Assembly (NCBI GenBank): GCA_021740915.1 | Contig: JAIOYW010000001.1 | Span: 1 to 64,000, forward strand | Source of the DNA: Ignavibacteriales bacterium | GTDB lineage: Bacteria > Bacteroidota > Ignavibacteria > Ignavibacteriales > Melioribacteraceae | Direction of reading: 5' to 3' | Length of the DNA stretch: 64,000 bases | Part shown: piece by piece, positions 1 to 11,107 of the stretch | How positions within the stretch are numbered: the first letter of the stretch is position 1 | Layout of the letters: every line of letters begins with the position of its first letter | Program-made: the position numbers and the translations under genes | The notes under the pieces: generated by a model | The model's input: only the letters and a program-made list of their open reading frames with translations | What the model was told of the DNA's origin: nothing | Databases searched by the model: none

Positions 1-86
1 TCTTCGAATATTATTAGTAAGACCGATATAGATATAATTTCTATTAATACTACGTATCGCGTAAACTGAGTACATATATTCTCAAA

Positions 87-117
87 TAAAAAAGCCGTTC
101 CAAAAAATGAAACGGCT
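87..117 (-). terminator. Rho-independent terminator after tRNA-Leu
   Basis: Read on the minus strand, a 7 bp stem (AGCCGTT/AACGGCT, with an 11 nt loop) is followed by a run of T. It lies 8 bp beyond the 3' end of the tRNA and would end the gltX/glnS/tRNA transcript. I see nothing recognisable in positions 1-86. Confidence 0.8.
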
Positions 118-124
118 AAATGAG

Positions 125-210
125 TACCGAAGGCCGGACTCGAACCGGCACGAGGTTTCAGCCTCACTGGATTTTGAGTCCAGCGCGTCTACCAATTCCG
201 CCACTCCGGC
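125..210 (-). tRNA. tRNA-Leu (anticodon CAA)
   Basis: An 86 nt class II tRNA on the minus strand. The acceptor stem is GCCGGAG/CTTCGGT with G-U pairs and discriminator A. The D-arm contains GGAATTGGTAGAC, the anticodon loop is CTCAAAA (anticodon CAA, codon UUG), a long variable arm follows, and the T-loop is TTCGAGT. The discriminator A is followed by CTC, so the CCA tail is not encoded. It lies 57 bp after glnS on the same strand. Confidence 0.95.
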
Positions 211-267
211 GAGTATAGATTCGAACTGCAAATCTACAAAATTATCACTATGTCAAACAAACAATCT

Positions 268-1986
268 TTATTGATTATTTGTTTGATTTTCAATTTTTGC
301 CCAGGTGTCCTTAAGCGTAACAGTTCTGTTGAATACAGGATTACCAGAAGTCGATAATTTTGTATCAGCACAAAAATAACCAACGCGCTCGAACTGGAAT
401 CGATCACCAGGTTTTGCATTAAGCAATTCAGGCTCAACCTTACAATTCGAAACGATTTTTAGAGAATCTGGATTAATATGCTGCAGGAATCCTCCCGCGT
501 CATCATCACTTTCGAGGGGATCAGGATGGTTGAAAAGACGATCATAAAGCCTTGCCTCGACGTTTCCTGCATGGGATGCCGAGACCCAATGAATAGTCCC
601 TTTGACCTTTCTGCTGGCACCCAAACCACCGCTTTTTGTATCAGGATAATACTCGCAGTATATTTCATCAATCTCTCCTGAGATATCATTCTTCTTAAAG
701 CCAGTGCAAATTATGATATAGGCATATCTTAATCTTACTTCTGAGCCTGGAAAAAGTCTATGGAATTTTTTTGGCGGATCCTCTCTGAAATCATCCCTCT
801 CAATGAATAAGTGACGAGAAAACGGCACTTTCCGCATCCCCATGGCAGAATCTTCAGGATTATTCACGGCTTCAAGATATTCGATATCATTCTCAGGATA
901 ATTTATAATTGTTAATTTAATAGGGTTGATAACTGCCATATATCTGGAAGCATGTTTATTCAGATCATTTCTTATACTATGTTCTAAAACTGCGACATCA
1001 ATGACATTATCTCTTCTGGCAACGCCAACTTTCTCTGCAAAATCTCTGATAGAGGAAGGTGTGTAACCTCTTCTTCGTAGTCCGGAGATTGTCGGCATTC
1101 GGGGATCATCCCATCCATCGACGTATTTTTCTTTAACGAGAAATAAGAGTTTCCTTTTACTCATTACTGTGTAACTAAGGTTTAATCTGGCAAATTCTAT
1201 TTGCTGCGGATGGTAAAGTTCCAGTTTATCGAGAAACCAGTCATATAGCGGACGATGGTTTTCGAATTCCAGTGTGCAGATCGAATGTGTAATGCCCTCA
1301 AATGAATCTGATAAACAATGAGCGTAATCATACATAGGATATATGCACCACTTATCCTTAGTTCTATGATGGCTGGATTTTTTAATCCGGTAAACAGCAG
1401 GATCACGCATATTCATATTTGGTGAACTCATATCAATTTTTGCCCGAAGAATATGGTCACCTTCATTGAATTCCCCTGTCTTCATCCTCCTGAACAGATC
1501 AAGGTTTTCTTCAACTGACCTGTTACGGTAAGGACTTTCTTTTCCCGGAGAAGTAGGCCAGCCGCGGTAATGTCTAATTTCTTCCGGAGTAAGGCTGTCG
1601 ATATATGCAAGACCTTTCTCAATCAATATTTCAGCCAGTTCATACATCCGGTCAAAATAATCTGAAGCATAGAATTCTCTGTCCTCCCAATCAAAGCCGA
1701 GCCATTTAACATCTTCTCTGATTGAATCTACATATTCCACGTCTTCGGTAACGGGATTTGTGTCATCGAATCTTAGATTAGTTGCTCCATTATAATCTTT
1801 TGCAAGTCCAAAATTCAGGCATATTGACTTGGCATGTCCAATATGCAGATAACCATTGGGTTCTGGTGGAAACCGAGTGTGAACTTTCGCACCAAACCGT
1901 CCTGACAAGTTATGTTCATCAATAATATCTCGTATAAAATTTGAAGGTAAATCTTTTTTCTCTTGGGCATCAATATTTTCGTTCAT
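268..1986 (-). CDS. glnS: Glutaminyl-tRNA synthetase
   Basis: A 572-residue class I aminoacyl-tRNA synthetase that charges tRNA-Gln with glutamine in the cytosol. The N-terminal catalytic domain shows [16 protein letters not shown] with HIGH at residues 48-51, the GlnRS-specific stretch LRFDDTNP, and VMSKRKL as the KMSKS loop near residue 275. The C-terminal half is the usual GlnRS anticodon-binding beta-barrel region, and the length fits the family. The gene starts 11 bp after the stop of gltX on the same strand, so the two are almost certainly cotranscribed and the tRNA-Leu may be in the same transcript. A dedicated GlnRS suggests that tRNA-Gln is charged directly here, but GatCAB is not visible in this window and could exist elsewhere. 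Confidence 0.97.
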   Translation of the reverse strand: MNENIDAQEKKDLPSNFIRDIIDEHNLSGRFGAKVHTRFPPEPNGYLHIGHAKSICLNFGLAKDYNGATNLRFDDTNPVTEDVEYVDSIREDVKWLGFDWEDREFYASDYFDRMYELAEILIEKGLAYIDSLTPEEIRHYRGWPTSPGKESPYRNRSVEENLDLFRRMKTGEFNEGDHILRAKIDMSSPNMNMRDPAVYRIKKSSHHRTKDKWCIYPMYDYAHCLSDSFEGITHSICTLEFENHRPLYDWFLDKLELYHPQQIEFARLNLSYTVMSKRKLLFLVKEKYVDGWDDPRMPTISGLRRRGYTPSSIRDFAEKVGVARRDNVIDVAVLEHSIRNDLNKHASRYMAVINPIKLTIINYPENDIEYLEAVNNPEDSAMGMRKVPFSRHLFIERDDFREDPPKKFHRLFPGSEVRLRYAYIIICTGFKKNDISGEIDEIYCEYYPDTKSGGLGASRKVKGTIHWVSASHAGNVEARLYDRLFNHPDPLESDDDAGGFLQHINPDSLKIVSNCKVEPELLNAKPGDRFQFERVGYFCADTKLSTSGNPVFNRTVTLKDTWAKIENQTNNQ

Positions 1987-1997
1987 TCTAACTCCCT

Positions 1998-3452
1998 TTA
2001 TTTCAACTTCTCTGCAGCAGTTCGGATTCGTTTAACAACTTCATTTTTTCCTAATATTTCCAAAATCTCATAAAGTCCTGGACCTACACCAATCCCGGAT
2101 ACGGCGAGTCTGACAGGGTGAATCAATTGACCAGCTCCAACACCGAGAGACTCAGCAGTTTTTTTCAGATTCAATTCAAAAAATTCTTTATCTCCTCCAA
2201 CACCGTTTTCATATGTGTCAGCAAGTTTTAGTATGTACCCTGATGAATTTTCTTTCCACCTTTTTTCCTTTATATCCGGGTCATAAGAATCTGGTGCTTT
2301 AAAGAAATATGGGGATCTCTCAAAATAATCACGAATAAAAACACATCTGTCTTTCATTACATCGGCAACCTTAAGCAGATAATCTTCCTTGTAATCTGAA
2401 GCATTATAAGCATGATATTGCATTTCATTTTTCAGCATTTCAAGAAGTGTTTCTTTATCTTTTCTTTTAATATGTTCAGAATTAAGCCAGTTTAGTTTTT
2501 CGAGATTAAAAACCGCTCCGGCTTTATGGACTTTTCCCAACTCAAAATTCGCAATCATATCTTCAATATTCATATATTCGAGATTTTCACCCGGGCTCCA
2601 TCCTAATAGTGCAACAAAGTTCAGAAGTGCTTCTTTCAGATAGCCTTTATCCTTGTAATCCTCAACAGCAACATCCCCTTGTCGTTTGCTCAATTTACTT
2701 TTGTCCGGATTCAGAAGCAGGGGAAGGTGGGCGAAGACAGGTTTATCCCATCCAAAGTAATCATATAATAATACGTGTTTTGGAGTTGATGATAACCATT
2801 CTTCACCTCTGATAACATGTGTAATTTTCATAAGATGATCATCGACGACATTTGCAAGATGATAGGTCGGGTAACCATCGCTTTTAATAAGTATCTGATC
2901 GTCAATTGTGTCGCGATCAAACTCAACTTTTCCACGAACCACATCCTCGAAAACAACCTTTGGACCCGGTTCAACATTTAACCGAATTACGTGCGGCACT
3001 CCTGACTCTAATTTTTCCCGAATTTGTTCTTCAGATAGATAGAGATCATGTTTATCATATTTGGGTTGCATTTTTTTTGCTGAGAGTTCTGCCCGAAGTT
3101 CTTCAAGCCTTTCCGGAGTATCAAAGGCATAATATGCCTTTCCGCTTTTAATCAATTGCAGTGCATATTTTGCATAGATATCAAGCCTTTGACTTTGCAT
3201 ATATGGGCCGTAATTGCCTCCTTTATCGGGACCTTCATCAAATTCAATGCCTGCCCATTTGAATGCTGTGAGCAATCCTTCGAGAGCTCCTTCAACAAAA
3301 CGGCTGCGGTCAGTATCCTCAATGCGGAGAATGATTTCACCATCATTTTTCCTGGCAAAAAGATAATTATAAAGGGCGGTTCTTAAACCTCCAACGTGAA
3401 GGTAACCTGTGGGACTGGGTGCAAATCTTACTCTGGGTTTATCGTTGATCAT
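1998..3452 (-). CDS. gltX: Glutamyl-tRNA synthetase
   Basis: About 484 residues; charges tRNA-Glu with glutamate, feeding translation and C5 tetrapyrrole synthesis. The N-terminus [24 protein letters not shown] carries the GltX form of HIGH (HVGG, about residues 19-22). KLSKRQGD is the KMSKS loop, and the C-terminal helical domain ends with the usual GltX core. The frame is open to a TTG at 3479, but the ATG at 3452 puts the conserved [10 protein letters not shown] block 7 residues from the start, as in most family members, so I chose it. Its SD-like AGGA sits unusually close to the ATG. It is the upstream partner of glnS, 11 bp apart. Confidence 0.96.
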   Translation of the reverse strand: MINDKPRVRFAPSPTGYLHVGGLRTALYNYLFARKNDGEIILRIEDTDRSRFVEGALEGLLTAFKWAGIEFDEGPDKGGNYGPYMQSQRLDIYAKYALQLIKSGKAYYAFDTPERLEELRAELSAKKMQPKYDKHDLYLSEEQIREKLESGVPHVIRLNVEPGPKVVFEDVVRGKVEFDRDTIDDQILIKSDGYPTYHLANVVDDHLMKITHVIRGEEWLSSTPKHVLLYDYFGWDKPVFAHLPLLLNPDKSKLSKRQGDVAVEDYKDKGYLKEALLNFVALLGWSPGENLEYMNIEDMIANFELGKVHKAGAVFNLEKLNWLNSEHIKRKDKETLLEMLKNEMQYHAYNASDYKEDYLLKVADVMKDRCVFIRDYFERSPYFFKAPDSYDPDIKEKRWKENSSGYILKLADTYENGVGGDKEFFELNLKKTAESLGVGAGQLIHPVRLAVSGIGVGPGLYEILEILGKNEVVKRIRTAAEKLK

Positions 3453-3528
3453 ATCCTGAATTCGAATAAATATAAACAATAAATATACTCAAATTCAGGA
3501 AATTAATGAAGAGTAAAAGCAGCAGGTA

Positions 3529-5757
3529 TCAGGCTCCTGCGCTTGTAAAATGCCTTACTTTTTCGATAAATTCTTTACTGTCTATTGGTTTCGGAATATA
3601 ATCAGTAGCCCCGGATTCAAGGCACTTTTCCCTGTCTCCTTTCATCGCAAAGGCTGTAAGCGCAATGATCGGAGTATCTTTGTATTCTGGTAATTCTCGA
3701 ATGAATCCGGTAGCTTCGAAACCATTCATGATTGGCATCTGCATATCCATCAGAATTAGTGCAAAATGTTCTTTTTTTGCCATTTCAAGAGCTTCCTGAC
3801 CATTTTCTACAACAACAATATTCTCAAATCCATTTTTCTTAAGCAATCGAGTAACTATTATCTGCGAATGCTTGTAATCTTCTGCTAACAATATTTTGAC
3901 TGCATCTTCTTTTTGAATAATTTCTTCAACCGGCGGGGGAGTTTCATAGCGGTTGATCATGGAGTTGATAGCTTCACCTAATGCTTCAATACTTGTACTT
4001 CTTTTACTGAGAAGGTCATCAAAAAGACCATCAATTTCTTTCAAGTCTTCTGTGAAATTTTCCTTACCGGTATAAATTATGATCGGAAGTCTGGCAAATT
4101 TCTCACTTGATTTAATCAGCTTAATCAGTTCAAATCCATTAGGATATGGCATGTCCAGATCAACTATAGCCAGGTCGAGGTCAATATCGCTAATCCTGTC
4201 CATCACATTTGCTGACACATTTTCAGCAATCGGAATAAACCCTGAGGTTTCTATGGCGCTTTTAATCAAATTCAATGTAGGAACATCATCATCCACACAT
4301 AAAATCTTCGAATTACTTCTCAATTTGTAATTTGTAAGAACTTCGACTAAGAAATTATAATTAATAGGTTTGACGAAATATTCAACAGCACCCATCAAGA
4401 AGGCTTTCTGCTGTTCAGGATGAACTGAAAAGACAATAACAGGGATGTGTTTTGTATCCGGTGATTCTCTTAGCTCTTTTAATAATTCAAGGCCATTATA
4501 AGTCGGCAATTCGATATCCAAAATAACCGCGAGATAGTGTTCCGATTTTAGCGATTGAAAAGTTTCCTCGGCGGAATTTACAACTTTGGGAGTGTATCCC
4601 CACTTTTGCAGATAATTAGTCATCATCCTTGAGGTGGCATAATCATCTTCAATTACAAGGATATTACTCTTTCCATCAGTTTTGGGTAATTGCGATAAGG
4701 TCTGAGTAAAGTCAGTCATCCTTTCTCCCTTTAATTCAAATTCAAAAGTAAAACTACTCTCATCGAAATAAAAAATGAGCTTATTACCGGAAACACTCAC
4801 CAATTCAATCGAATGCGAGAGAAAATCCGTGTAGTGAAAGTTTTTAAGTTCAGTAGAACTTTGGCTCTCAAATAAACTTTTCAGTAATCGAAAATCTATG
4901 TCCCCGAAAAATTCATTTTTAAAATTTAATAAAAATCGGTAATTATTATTGACGTTATCTTCAACTTTAATTGTGATATTTTGGCGAATTTTATTTGCAG
5001 TAAGAAACAGAGTTATAAATAAAAGAATGTTCCCGAGTAAATTCTTTTCGAAATATACGTCATGTATCGATATGTTATCACTTTGAGGTAATATTTGAGA
5101 GTTTAAATTTTGTCTTAATAAAATATTAAGATCATTAAGAATATTATCGAAAATCTCTTTTTCCGGAGTAGAGCTTTTTTCAAATTCCGAGATGCCTGAT
5201 GACTTTGCTCTGATCAAATACTCACGAAAAAAATTGCGGTCTTCATCTGAAAATACGGTATTAGCTGAATTAGTGCCGGGATTCGGTACAGTAGATTCAT
5301 TTACAAATAAATTTAAGAAGTCAGAATCATTCTGATAGTATTTATCAATTAGTTGAAGGAAGTCAATCAGGAGCGACATGGCACTTTCATCCGGCAGGTT
5401 TCGGGAGCAGGCATTCATTAGAAAAAAATTAGCACCGGAGGGGTAATTCATGCAGAAATTGAATTCAGCCGCCGGGTTATCTTTTAGCTCACAGAATTCC
5501 GCAGAATTTATGCCGATATTATTCCGCTCATTAATAAGACTACATCCCTGACAAGCATATAATTGTCCAACTTTGCGGTCAATATTTGAACTTCCCAGAC
5601 AAAGCAATTCTCCTGACAGAGTCAATTTATAGATACTAAGATCGTCAAGTTCCAATATTGTCCTGAGTGAGGAACAAACCGCAGCGATCTTTAAATTCAG
5701 TGCTTGTCCGGAATTCCCAAACTTATGTAATAAATCGGCTAATTGTAATAAATACAT
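3529..5757 (-). CDS. Three-receiver response regulator / degenerate hybrid kinase
   Basis: A 742-residue cytoplasmic signalling protein with no membrane segment seen. Residues 1-350 have no clear named domain: about 20-150 could be a GAF-like sensor with several cysteines, and about 165-345 is spaced like a HisKA plus HATPase pair but lacks a convincing H-box, N-box or G-boxes. Three receiver domains follow: about 364-475 (acidic pair near 370, phospho-acceptor Asp414, Lys463), 483-595 (DDD at 489-491, Asp533, Lys585) and 620-738 (Asp671 in MDMQMP, Lys723 in PKP). All three keep the Asp and Lys, so all could be phosphorylated by another kinase. No DNA-binding or output domain is visible. The next gene upstream is divergent across 152 bp, so a regulatory link to the catabolic operon is possible but unproven. 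Confidence 0.85.
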   Translation of the reverse strand: MYLLQLADLLHKFGNSGQALNLKIAAVCSSLRTILELDDLSIYKLTLSGELLCLGSSNIDRKVGQLYACQGCSLINERNNIGINSAEFCELKDNPAAEFNFCMNYPSGANFFLMNACSRNLPDESAMSLLIDFLQLIDKYYQNDSDFLNLFVNESTVPNPGTNSANTVFSDEDRNFFREYLIRAKSSGISEFEKSSTPEKEIFDNILNDLNILLRQNLNSQILPQSDNISIHDVYFEKNLLGNILLFITLFLTANKIRQNITIKVEDNVNNNYRFLLNFKNEFFGDIDFRLLKSLFESQSSTELKNFHYTDFLSHSIELVSVSGNKLIFYFDESSFTFEFELKGERMTDFTQTLSQLPKTDGKSNILVIEDDYATSRMMTNYLQKWGYTPKVVNSAEETFQSLKSEHYLAVILDIELPTYNGLELLKELRESPDTKHIPVIVFSVHPEQQKAFLMGAVEYFVKPINYNFLVEVLTNYKLRSNSKILCVDDDVPTLNLIKSAIETSGFIPIAENVSANVMDRISDIDLDLAIVDLDMPYPNGFELIKLIKSSEKFARLPIIIYTGKENFTEDLKEIDGLFDDLLSKRSTSIEALGEAINSMINRYETPPPVEEIIQKEDAVKILLAEDYKHSQIIVTRLLKKNGFENIVVVENGQEALEMAKKEHFALILMDMQMPIMNGFEATGFIRELPEYKDTPIIALTAFAMKGDREKCLESGATDYIPKPIDSKEFIEKVRHFTSAGA

Positions 5758-5909
5758 TTTTTCAGAATTTTTAAATCAAACATGTAATATATTAAAAGTA
5801 GTCTAATGATACACTCCTCAAAAACTTTATTATTATTGCGAAAATTTTCATATTTCTAAAGAAAATTAACATTATTTGATATATTAGTTAACCTTCAAAA
5901 AAGTTTTTT
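5758..5909. promoter_or_regulatory. Divergent intergenic region, regulator / permease operon
   Basis: A 152 bp AT-rich gap between the divergent receiver protein and the ten-gene operon. It must hold promoters for both directions. I do not see a clear consensus box or operator repeat, so exact elements are not assigned. Confidence 0.4.
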
Positions 5910-7385
5910 ATGATTGAAAACATTCAAATCATCTTACTAATTAGTGTTTTTGTGATAATGTCGGTGTTGATGTTCTTAAGAAAAATGCCGGCATTAATGG
6001 CTCTGCCTTTCATGGCAATTCTAATTGCATTCATTGGTGGTATTAATAGCGATGGTGTTTTAAGATATGTCATTGGATTCGGGACTCTAAAACTTCACAG
6101 CGCATACACAGTTGCAATGTTTGGCAGTATGTTAAGTATTCTATTGCAAAAAACAGGGATTGCGGAAAATATTATTAAAAAGGGCGCTGAACTGACAGGT
6201 GATAATCCCTTTATAATAGCATTTATTATGCTCTTGATGATAACACTCCTATTCACAACAATCGGTGGACTTGGTGCAATCATTATGGTAGCAACAATCG
6301 TTCTTCCGATTATGTCTTCTGTTGGACTAAGTCCGTTGACAACTGTGGGAATATTTCTTATCGGATTGAGTGCCGGTGGAACGCTCAATGCGGGCAACTG
6401 GGCTGTATATACAAGTGTTATGGGGTTAAAAATATCTCAAATATTACCTTTTGCATCATTAATGTTCTTTCTGACTTTATTTGCTTCCGTTATTTTTATT
6501 ACGATTCAGCTTTACCGGGATGGTCAGGAAATTAATCCGCTTCGTTATTTAATTACTTTTTTTCTTGTGTTGACTCCATTCATCTCGTTGTTTGTCATCT
6601 ATAAGTATTTACTTCCATTAAATGTGGTTGAGGTAGTTGATCAAATTTTTACGATGACGGGAAATATTATTGGTTTTGTATCCAGGACAATTGTAATCCT
6701 TCTATTTATATATGCACTTATTAAACCTTTTATCATTCAATATCTTAAAAAAACTCATGACCCTGTGAGTTATCTTGCTCCCATATACCCGCTATTACTC
6801 ATTCTGCTGTTTGAAATGGACTTTATTGCTGCTTTTGTTGCCGGGCTTTTGTTTGTATTTCTGTTGACATATAGGAAAGGTTCGTTAAATCTGCTCATCC
6901 AATCTATTTTTGAGGGGGGAAGTATTGTAATGCCCGCCGTGGTACTTATGTTCGGAATTGGAATGCTGCTTGTAGCTATTATGGGACCAGGCACCCCTCT
7001 CTCTGAATATCCGGGCGGATGGCCCGTACTGGGATTGTTAAAGCCTGTTTTGGCTAATATTGTACCACAGACTAAATTGACCTATATCCTTATATTTGCG
7101 TTTCTTGCTCCCCTTGCTTTATACAGAGGCCCTTTTAATGTCTGGGGCATGGGTTATGGACTTGCTGCAGTGTTCCTCGCGAGCGGATTAGCTCCCGGTG
7201 CTGTTATGGGATTGCTTCTGTCGGTTGGACAGATACAGGGAATAAGTGATCCCACAAATACTCATAATGTTTGGCTTGCAAATGAAATGAGGGTTGATGT
7301 TCAGAAAATACTGTGGACTACTCTTCCATATACATGGATATTGGCAGTCATAGGATTAATTATTGCAGCAATAATGTTTATGTGA
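5910..7385 (+). CDS. Inner-membrane permease, GntP/CitMHS-like ion-transporter superfamily
   Basis: A 491-residue, very hydrophobic protein with roughly twelve predicted membrane spans and no signal peptide. Two glycine-rich re-entrant-like stretches are visible: [18 protein letters not shown] in the first half and [14 protein letters not shown] before the C-terminal [13 protein letters not shown] motif. This organisation resembles gluconate, citrate and C4-dicarboxylate carriers of the ion-transporter superfamily; I cannot fix the subfamily or substrate. It is the first gene of the operon, 13 bp before the hydantoinase-like gene, so it probably imports the substrate (likely an organic acid or acidic sugar derivative) processed by the downstream enzymes. 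The promoter must lie in the 152 bp divergent gap. Confidence 0.75.
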   Translation: MIENIQIILLISVFVIMSVLMFLRKMPALMALPFMAILIAFIGGINSDGVLRYVIGFGTLKLHSAYTVAMFGSMLSILLQKTGIAENIIKKGAELTGDNPFIIAFIMLLMITLLFTTIGGLGAIIMVATIVLPIMSSVGLSPLTTVGIFLIGLSAGGTLNAGNWAVYTSVMGLKISQILPFASLMFFLTLFASVIFITIQLYRDGQEINPLRYLITFFLVLTPFISLFVIYKYLLPLNVVEVVDQIFTMTGNIIGFVSRTIVILLFIYALIKPFIIQYLKKTHDPVSYLAPIYPLLLILLFEMDFIAAFVAGLLFVFLLTYRKGSLNLLIQSIFEGGSIVMPAVVLMFGIGMLLVAIMGPGTPLSEYPGGWPVLGLLKPVLANIVPQTKLTYILIFAFLAPLALYRGPFNVWGMGYGLAAVFLASGLAPGAVMGLLLSVGQIQGISDPTNTHNVWLANEMRVDVQKILWTTLPYTWILAVIGLIIAAIMFM

Positions 7386-7398
7386 TGAGATATCAGAT

Positions 7399-9558
7399 AT
7401 GAGCCGCAAAATAAAAATCGGTATAGATGTTGGAGGAACATTCACCCACGCTGTAGCAATAGATCTGAAGGATTATTCCATTGCAGGGAAGGCTTGTGTA
7501 CCGACCACACATTCTTCGGATTCTGGAGTTGCTGCCGGGGTTGTACAGTCACTGCACACTCTTCTTGAATGCAGCAAAATATCAAACGACGAAGTTGTTC
7601 TTATCGCACATTCCACAACTCAGGCTACAAATGCTTTATTAGAAGGAGATGTGGCCACTGTTGGTATCATTGGAATAGGCAAGGGGCTTGAAGGCAGAAG
7701 AGCCAAGAATGAAATTAATATTAAAAACATAGCACTTTCTCCAGGAAAATATCTTAAAACTTTTTTTAAATTTTATGATAATTCGAAGGGTTTGAATAAA
7801 TCTGAGATACTTAAACTTATTGACCAGTTACTTGATGAAGGGTCTGAGATATTTGTTATCAGTGAAGCTTTTGGTGTTGATGATCCTTCAAATGAAGAAA
7901 ATATTGCCGCTATAATTAATAAAATGGGATATCTTGCAACAGCAGCCAGCAGTATATCAAAACTATACGGACTCAGGGTAAGGACAAGGACTGCTGTATT
8001 AAATGCTTCAATGATGCCCAAAATGCTTGAGACGGCAAATAAGACTGAAAAATCGATAAGAGAGAGTGGAATAAAAGCCCCATTGATGGTAATGCGCTCC
8101 GATGGCGGTATTATGGATATTAACGAAATGCGGCGAAGGCCGATACTCACAATGCTATCGGGTCCGGCGGCGGGTGTTGCAGCTGCGCTTATGTATGTTA
8201 AAATATCAGATGGAATTTTTCTTGAGGTAGGGGGTACTTCAACAGATATTTCTGTCATTAAAAATGGTAAACCTCAGCTTAAAAGTGCTCAAATCGGCGG
8301 AAACAGGCTTTATTTGAGGACTCTTGATGTAAGAACACTTGGCATCGCGGGCGGTTCGATTCCAAGAATACACAACAATGAGATTATTGATGTTGGTCCC
8401 AGGAGTGCTCATATTGCAAATCTTTCTTATGCAGCATACAGCAAATTTGAGGATTTTTCTGATCTTGAGATTGAGAAGATACGCCCCCTGAAAGGCGACA
8501 GCAATGATTTTCTTGGTTTAATATCTCCCAAACATCCCGGTGAAAAATTTACTATTACGCCTACAGGGGCATCCTATTACTTAGGTAAAGTAAAAATTCA
8601 TGGGCATGGCGCTGCAAATTTTACTGCTTTAAAAAGTGCTTTTGCGCGGTTCGGACAAATAATGGGCAAAAATCCTGCCGATCTCGCTAATAAAATACTC
8701 CAGATATCGGCAGAAAAGATAAAACCTGTGATTGCCGGTCTTTCGCGGGAGTACAAACTCGACAAGGATTTGATTAAGTTGATTGGCGGAGGAGGAGGTG
8801 CATCTGCATTGGTACCTTACACCGCAGAATATCTTGGATACGATCATTCTATTGCCGAAAATACAGAAGTGGTTTCAGCTATTGGAGCTGCTCTTGGACT
8901 TATCCGCGACAGTGTTGAGAGGAACATCATTAATCCATCGGAAACCGACCTGCAATCAATCCGAAAGGAGGCGTACGAATCAGTTCATAATATGGGCGCT
9001 TCAGAGGAGAGTATTGAGGTTTCAATAGAAATCGACTCCAAAAATAAAAAAGTCATAGCTATTGCAACAGGTTCAAGTGAACTCAGAGTTAAGGATCCGG
9101 ATTTCAAACCACTTAGTACTCCGGAATTATCAAAAATAGCAGCAATTTCTTTCAAGGTTCCACAATCATCAGTCGAATTTTTTGATAATACAGATTTTTT
9201 ATTTGCATTCTATGTGCGAAATACCGTTAAACGAATGTTCGGACTTTTTAAAGAAACTGAAAATCATCTTAGAGTAATCGATAAAGAGGGAACGATAAAA
9301 CTGCAGATAAATAACTGCCTTCTTAGAACCGCATCTAAGCAAACAATTAAATCAGTACTTAAAGAGATTGTTTCTGAGCTTACCATTTTTGGTGATGCCG
9401 GGGCTCTCGTTCCGGATATCTTTCTCGTTATTGGCAACAGAATTCTTGATCTGACCGGATTAATAAACGAAAATCAGATAATGAGTCTTATCGATATTGA
9501 GATTGCAAATTATCTTTTGACAGAAAAAATAATTTTAATTGCAGCAAAGAAACGATGA
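7399..9558 (+). CDS. Hydantoinase/oxoprolinase family protein (HyuA-like)
   Basis: A 719-residue cytoplasmic protein of the ATP-dependent hydantoinase/5-oxoprolinase family. The N-terminal part (about 1-190) begins [17 protein letters not shown], the phosphate-1 loop of the ASKHA-type fold, and contains [21 protein letters not shown]. The middle (about 190-500) holds [26 protein letters not shown] and [12 protein letters not shown], typical of the Hydantoinase_A domain. Family members use ATP to open cyclic amides or activate carbonyl groups (5-oxoproline, hydantoins, acetone). The usual HyuB/oxoprolinase-B partner is absent; instead two FAD-protein genes, NanE and glycan enzymes follow. It overlaps the next gene by 4 bp (ATGA), implying coupled translation. 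The substrate is unknown; a cyclic amide or lactam derived from an amino sugar is one guess. Confidence 0.85.
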   Translation: MSRKIKIGIDVGGTFTHAVAIDLKDYSIAGKACVPTTHSSDSGVAAGVVQSLHTLLECSKISNDEVVLIAHSTTQATNALLEGDVATVGIIGIGKGLEGRRAKNEINIKNIALSPGKYLKTFFKFYDNSKGLNKSEILKLIDQLLDEGSEIFVISEAFGVDDPSNEENIAAIINKMGYLATAASSISKLYGLRVRTRTAVLNASMMPKMLETANKTEKSIRESGIKAPLMVMRSDGGIMDINEMRRRPILTMLSGPAAGVAAALMYVKISDGIFLEVGGTSTDISVIKNGKPQLKSAQIGGNRLYLRTLDVRTLGIAGGSIPRIHNNEIIDVGPRSAHIANLSYAAYSKFEDFSDLEIEKIRPLKGDSNDFLGLISPKHPGEKFTITPTGASYYLGKVKIHGHGAANFTALKSAFARFGQIMGKNPADLANKILQISAEKIKPVIAGLSREYKLDKDLIKLIGGGGGASALVPYTAEYLGYDHSIAENTEVVSAIGAALGLIRDSVERNIINPSETDLQSIRKEAYESVHNMGASEESIEVSIEIDSKNKKVIAIATGSSELRVKDPDFKPLSTPELSKIAAISFKVPQSSVEFFDNTDFLFAFYVRNTVKRMFGLFKETENHLRVIDKEGTIKLQINNCLLRTASKQTIKSVLKEIVSELTIFGDAGALVPDIFLVIGNRILDLTGLINENQIMSLIDIEIANYLLTEKIILIAAKKR

Positions 9559-10418
9559 GTAAAAACTCAATTATTTTTGACTATTGTATCTGGGGAGCAA
9601 CATTGCAGGGTATTGCTGCTGCTTCTCTGCTTCGCGGACGCGGGTTTAGGGTGAAAATATTAAATCGTTATGGGTTTCCTGGGGGAAGCATCACCGAATC
9701 TTTAAATTGCTCTCAAAAGATTCCCAAAACATTACCTGAAAACCTCTCCTTAATTTTCGAATCACTCCGGAAAAAGAAACAATATTTTTTAAAATCAGAC
9801 ACTGACAAATATTTGTTCAACCCGGAAGTTGTGAAAATATCATTGCAGGAATTTCTTGAAGATATCGGGACGGATGTTCTGTATCATGTTGTTCCGAAAG
9901 AGGTTACTAAAGAATTTGATACGATGAAAATAACGCTCATTGCAAAGGAAGGAATAATTGAGGTTTATTCTAAAAATTTTATAGATGCTTCAGATGATCT
10001 TTCTGGTATTATGAGCGAAAGCAGCGTAAATGCCTCCTTCCGTTACTTTTATAATATTTTTATTAATTCAGGCCAAAAATTTACTCTTCCGGCTGAATTT
10101 AATATCTATAATCAAGTAATACTGGAAGATGGGAGAGTCTGGTATTCATTTGCACTTCAGCCAATTAACAATCTTTTTTCAGAATTATCTGCACAAATAC
10201 TCATTAATAAACTTTCCGAACATTTCAATAATACTGGCAGGAGAATTCAACTGCTGCCGGCTCAGTCACACATACAAAAAAGTGCATCGATTCCGGAAAC
10301 ATCAGAAGGAACGATAATCGCTAATTATGAAAATGATTCCTTTCACTTTTCACCTGATGAAGAGTTCATTAAGGCAAAAGAATTTGAAATCAGGCTAACA
10401 AAAAAAATAACATGCTAA
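9555..10418 (+). CDS. Truncated FAD-oxidoreductase-like protein, likely partner subunit
   Basis: A 287-residue protein whose N-terminus resembles the Rossmann start of the oxidoreductase at 11107. The nucleotide-binding loop reads [14 protein letters not shown] instead of GxGxxG, the second strand ends in Asn-Arg where the related protein has Glu-His, and GFPGGS matches GFVGGM. The C-terminal half of PF12831-type enzymes (the AGRCIS...MPT cofactor segment) is missing. It may be a paralog that has lost FAD binding and now pairs with the complete enzyme two genes downstream, or it may bind another ligand. It overlaps its neighbours by 4 bp upstream and 7 bp downstream, so it is under selection for coordinated expression rather than a decayed remnant. 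Function not known. Confidence 0.6.
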   Translation: MSKNSIIFDYCIWGATLQGIAAASLLRGRGFRVKILNRYGFPGGSITESLNCSQKIPKTLPENLSLIFESLRKKKQYFLKSDTDKYLFNPEVVKISLQEFLEDIGTDVLYHVVPKEVTKEFDTMKITLIAKEGIIEVYSKNFIDASDDLSGIMSESSVNASFRYFYNIFINSGQKFTLPAEFNIYNQVILEDGRVWYSFALQPINNLFSELSAQILINKLSEHFNNTGRRIQLLPAQSHIQKSASIPETSEGTIIANYENDSFHFSPDEEFIKAKEFEIRLTKKITC

Positions 10419-11107
10419 TATTGGACAAGTTAAGGTATAAACTTATTGTTTCGGCCCAGGCAGAAGATGATTCCCCATTTAATTCACCACAGGGAGTTCT
10501 GGGTTTTGCATTATCTGCAATAGCCGGCGGAGCAGCAGGTATTCGATCTGAAGGCTTTGAAAAAACACTTCACATTAAGAAAAATGTTGAGGTGCCTGTT
10601 ATTGGATTGCTGAAGTCAAGATTTGATGATGGATTTGTGAGAATTACCGGTACTTTCAGCGATTTTGAAAAAATGATGGACACCCGGTGTGATATGATTG
10701 CAGTTGACGGGACATATCGTGTAAGAGAAGGGTTTACAGGACCCGATTTTATCAGAGAGATAAAGAATCGGTTTGATTACCCCGTGATGGCTGATATCTC
10801 AACTTTTGAGGATGGAATTGCCTGTATAGAAGCCGGAGCTGATTGCATCTCAACGACTTTAAGCGGTTACACTCCGGAAACATCAGTCCAAAAAGTAAAA
10901 GGACCTGACTTTGAGCTTGCAAAAAAATTAGTGATGTCCGCAAAAATTCCTGTCATCGCTGAAGGTCGGATTAACACTCCATCTGATGCTGCACAGATGA
11001 TCCGGAACGGTGTTTGGGCAGTTGTAGTCGGTACAGCGATTACGCGACCGCATGTAATTACTTCCTGGTTTAATTCTGCAATAACCGAAGCCGCAAAGGA
11101 GTATTAA
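10412..11107 (+). CDS. nanE: N-acylglucosamine-6-phosphate 2-epimerase (NanE family)
   Basis: A 231-residue TIM-barrel protein of the size expected for NanE, which interconverts N-acetylmannosamine-6-phosphate and N-acetylglucosamine-6-phosphate. Visible family features are VSAQAEDDSPF near the start, GGAAGIRSEG, VIGLLKS (position of the catalytic lysine), CDMIAVDGTYRVR, the second-barrel-half motif ADISTFEDGIACIEAGAD, and the C-terminal phosphate-binding AEGRI plus VVVGTAITRP. It begins inside the previous gene and its stop shares one base with the next start (TAATG). No neuraminate lyase or ManNAc kinase lies nearby, so its substrate probably comes from another route than sialic acid, perhaps the GH94 plus phosphohexomutase steps. 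Activity on a related 2-epimer pair is possible. Confidence 0.88.
   Translation: MLILDKLRYKLIVSAQAEDDSPFNSPQGVLGFALSAIAGGAAGIRSEGFEKTLHIKKNVEVPVIGLLKSRFDDGFVRITGTFSDFEKMMDTRCDMIAVDGTYRVREGFTGPDFIREIKNRFDYPVMADISTFEDGIACIEAGADCISTTLSGYTPETSVQKVKGPDFELAKKLVMSAKIPVIAEGRINTPSDAAQMIRNGVWAVVVGTAITRPHVITSWFNSAITEAAKEY

Noticed and set aside
7773-8258. 161-codon open frame on the minus strand
   Set aside because: Antisense to the conserved hydantoinase-like gene; composition is an echo of that gene and it has no ribosome site or recognisable motif.
9555-10418. Pseudogene call for the short FAD-like gene
   Set aside because: The frame is intact and overlaps both neighbours, so it looks maintained rather than decayed.
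10412-11107. Sialic acid catabolic cluster around nanE
   Set aside because: No neuraminate lyase, ManNAc kinase, sialidase or sialate transporter is present nearby.
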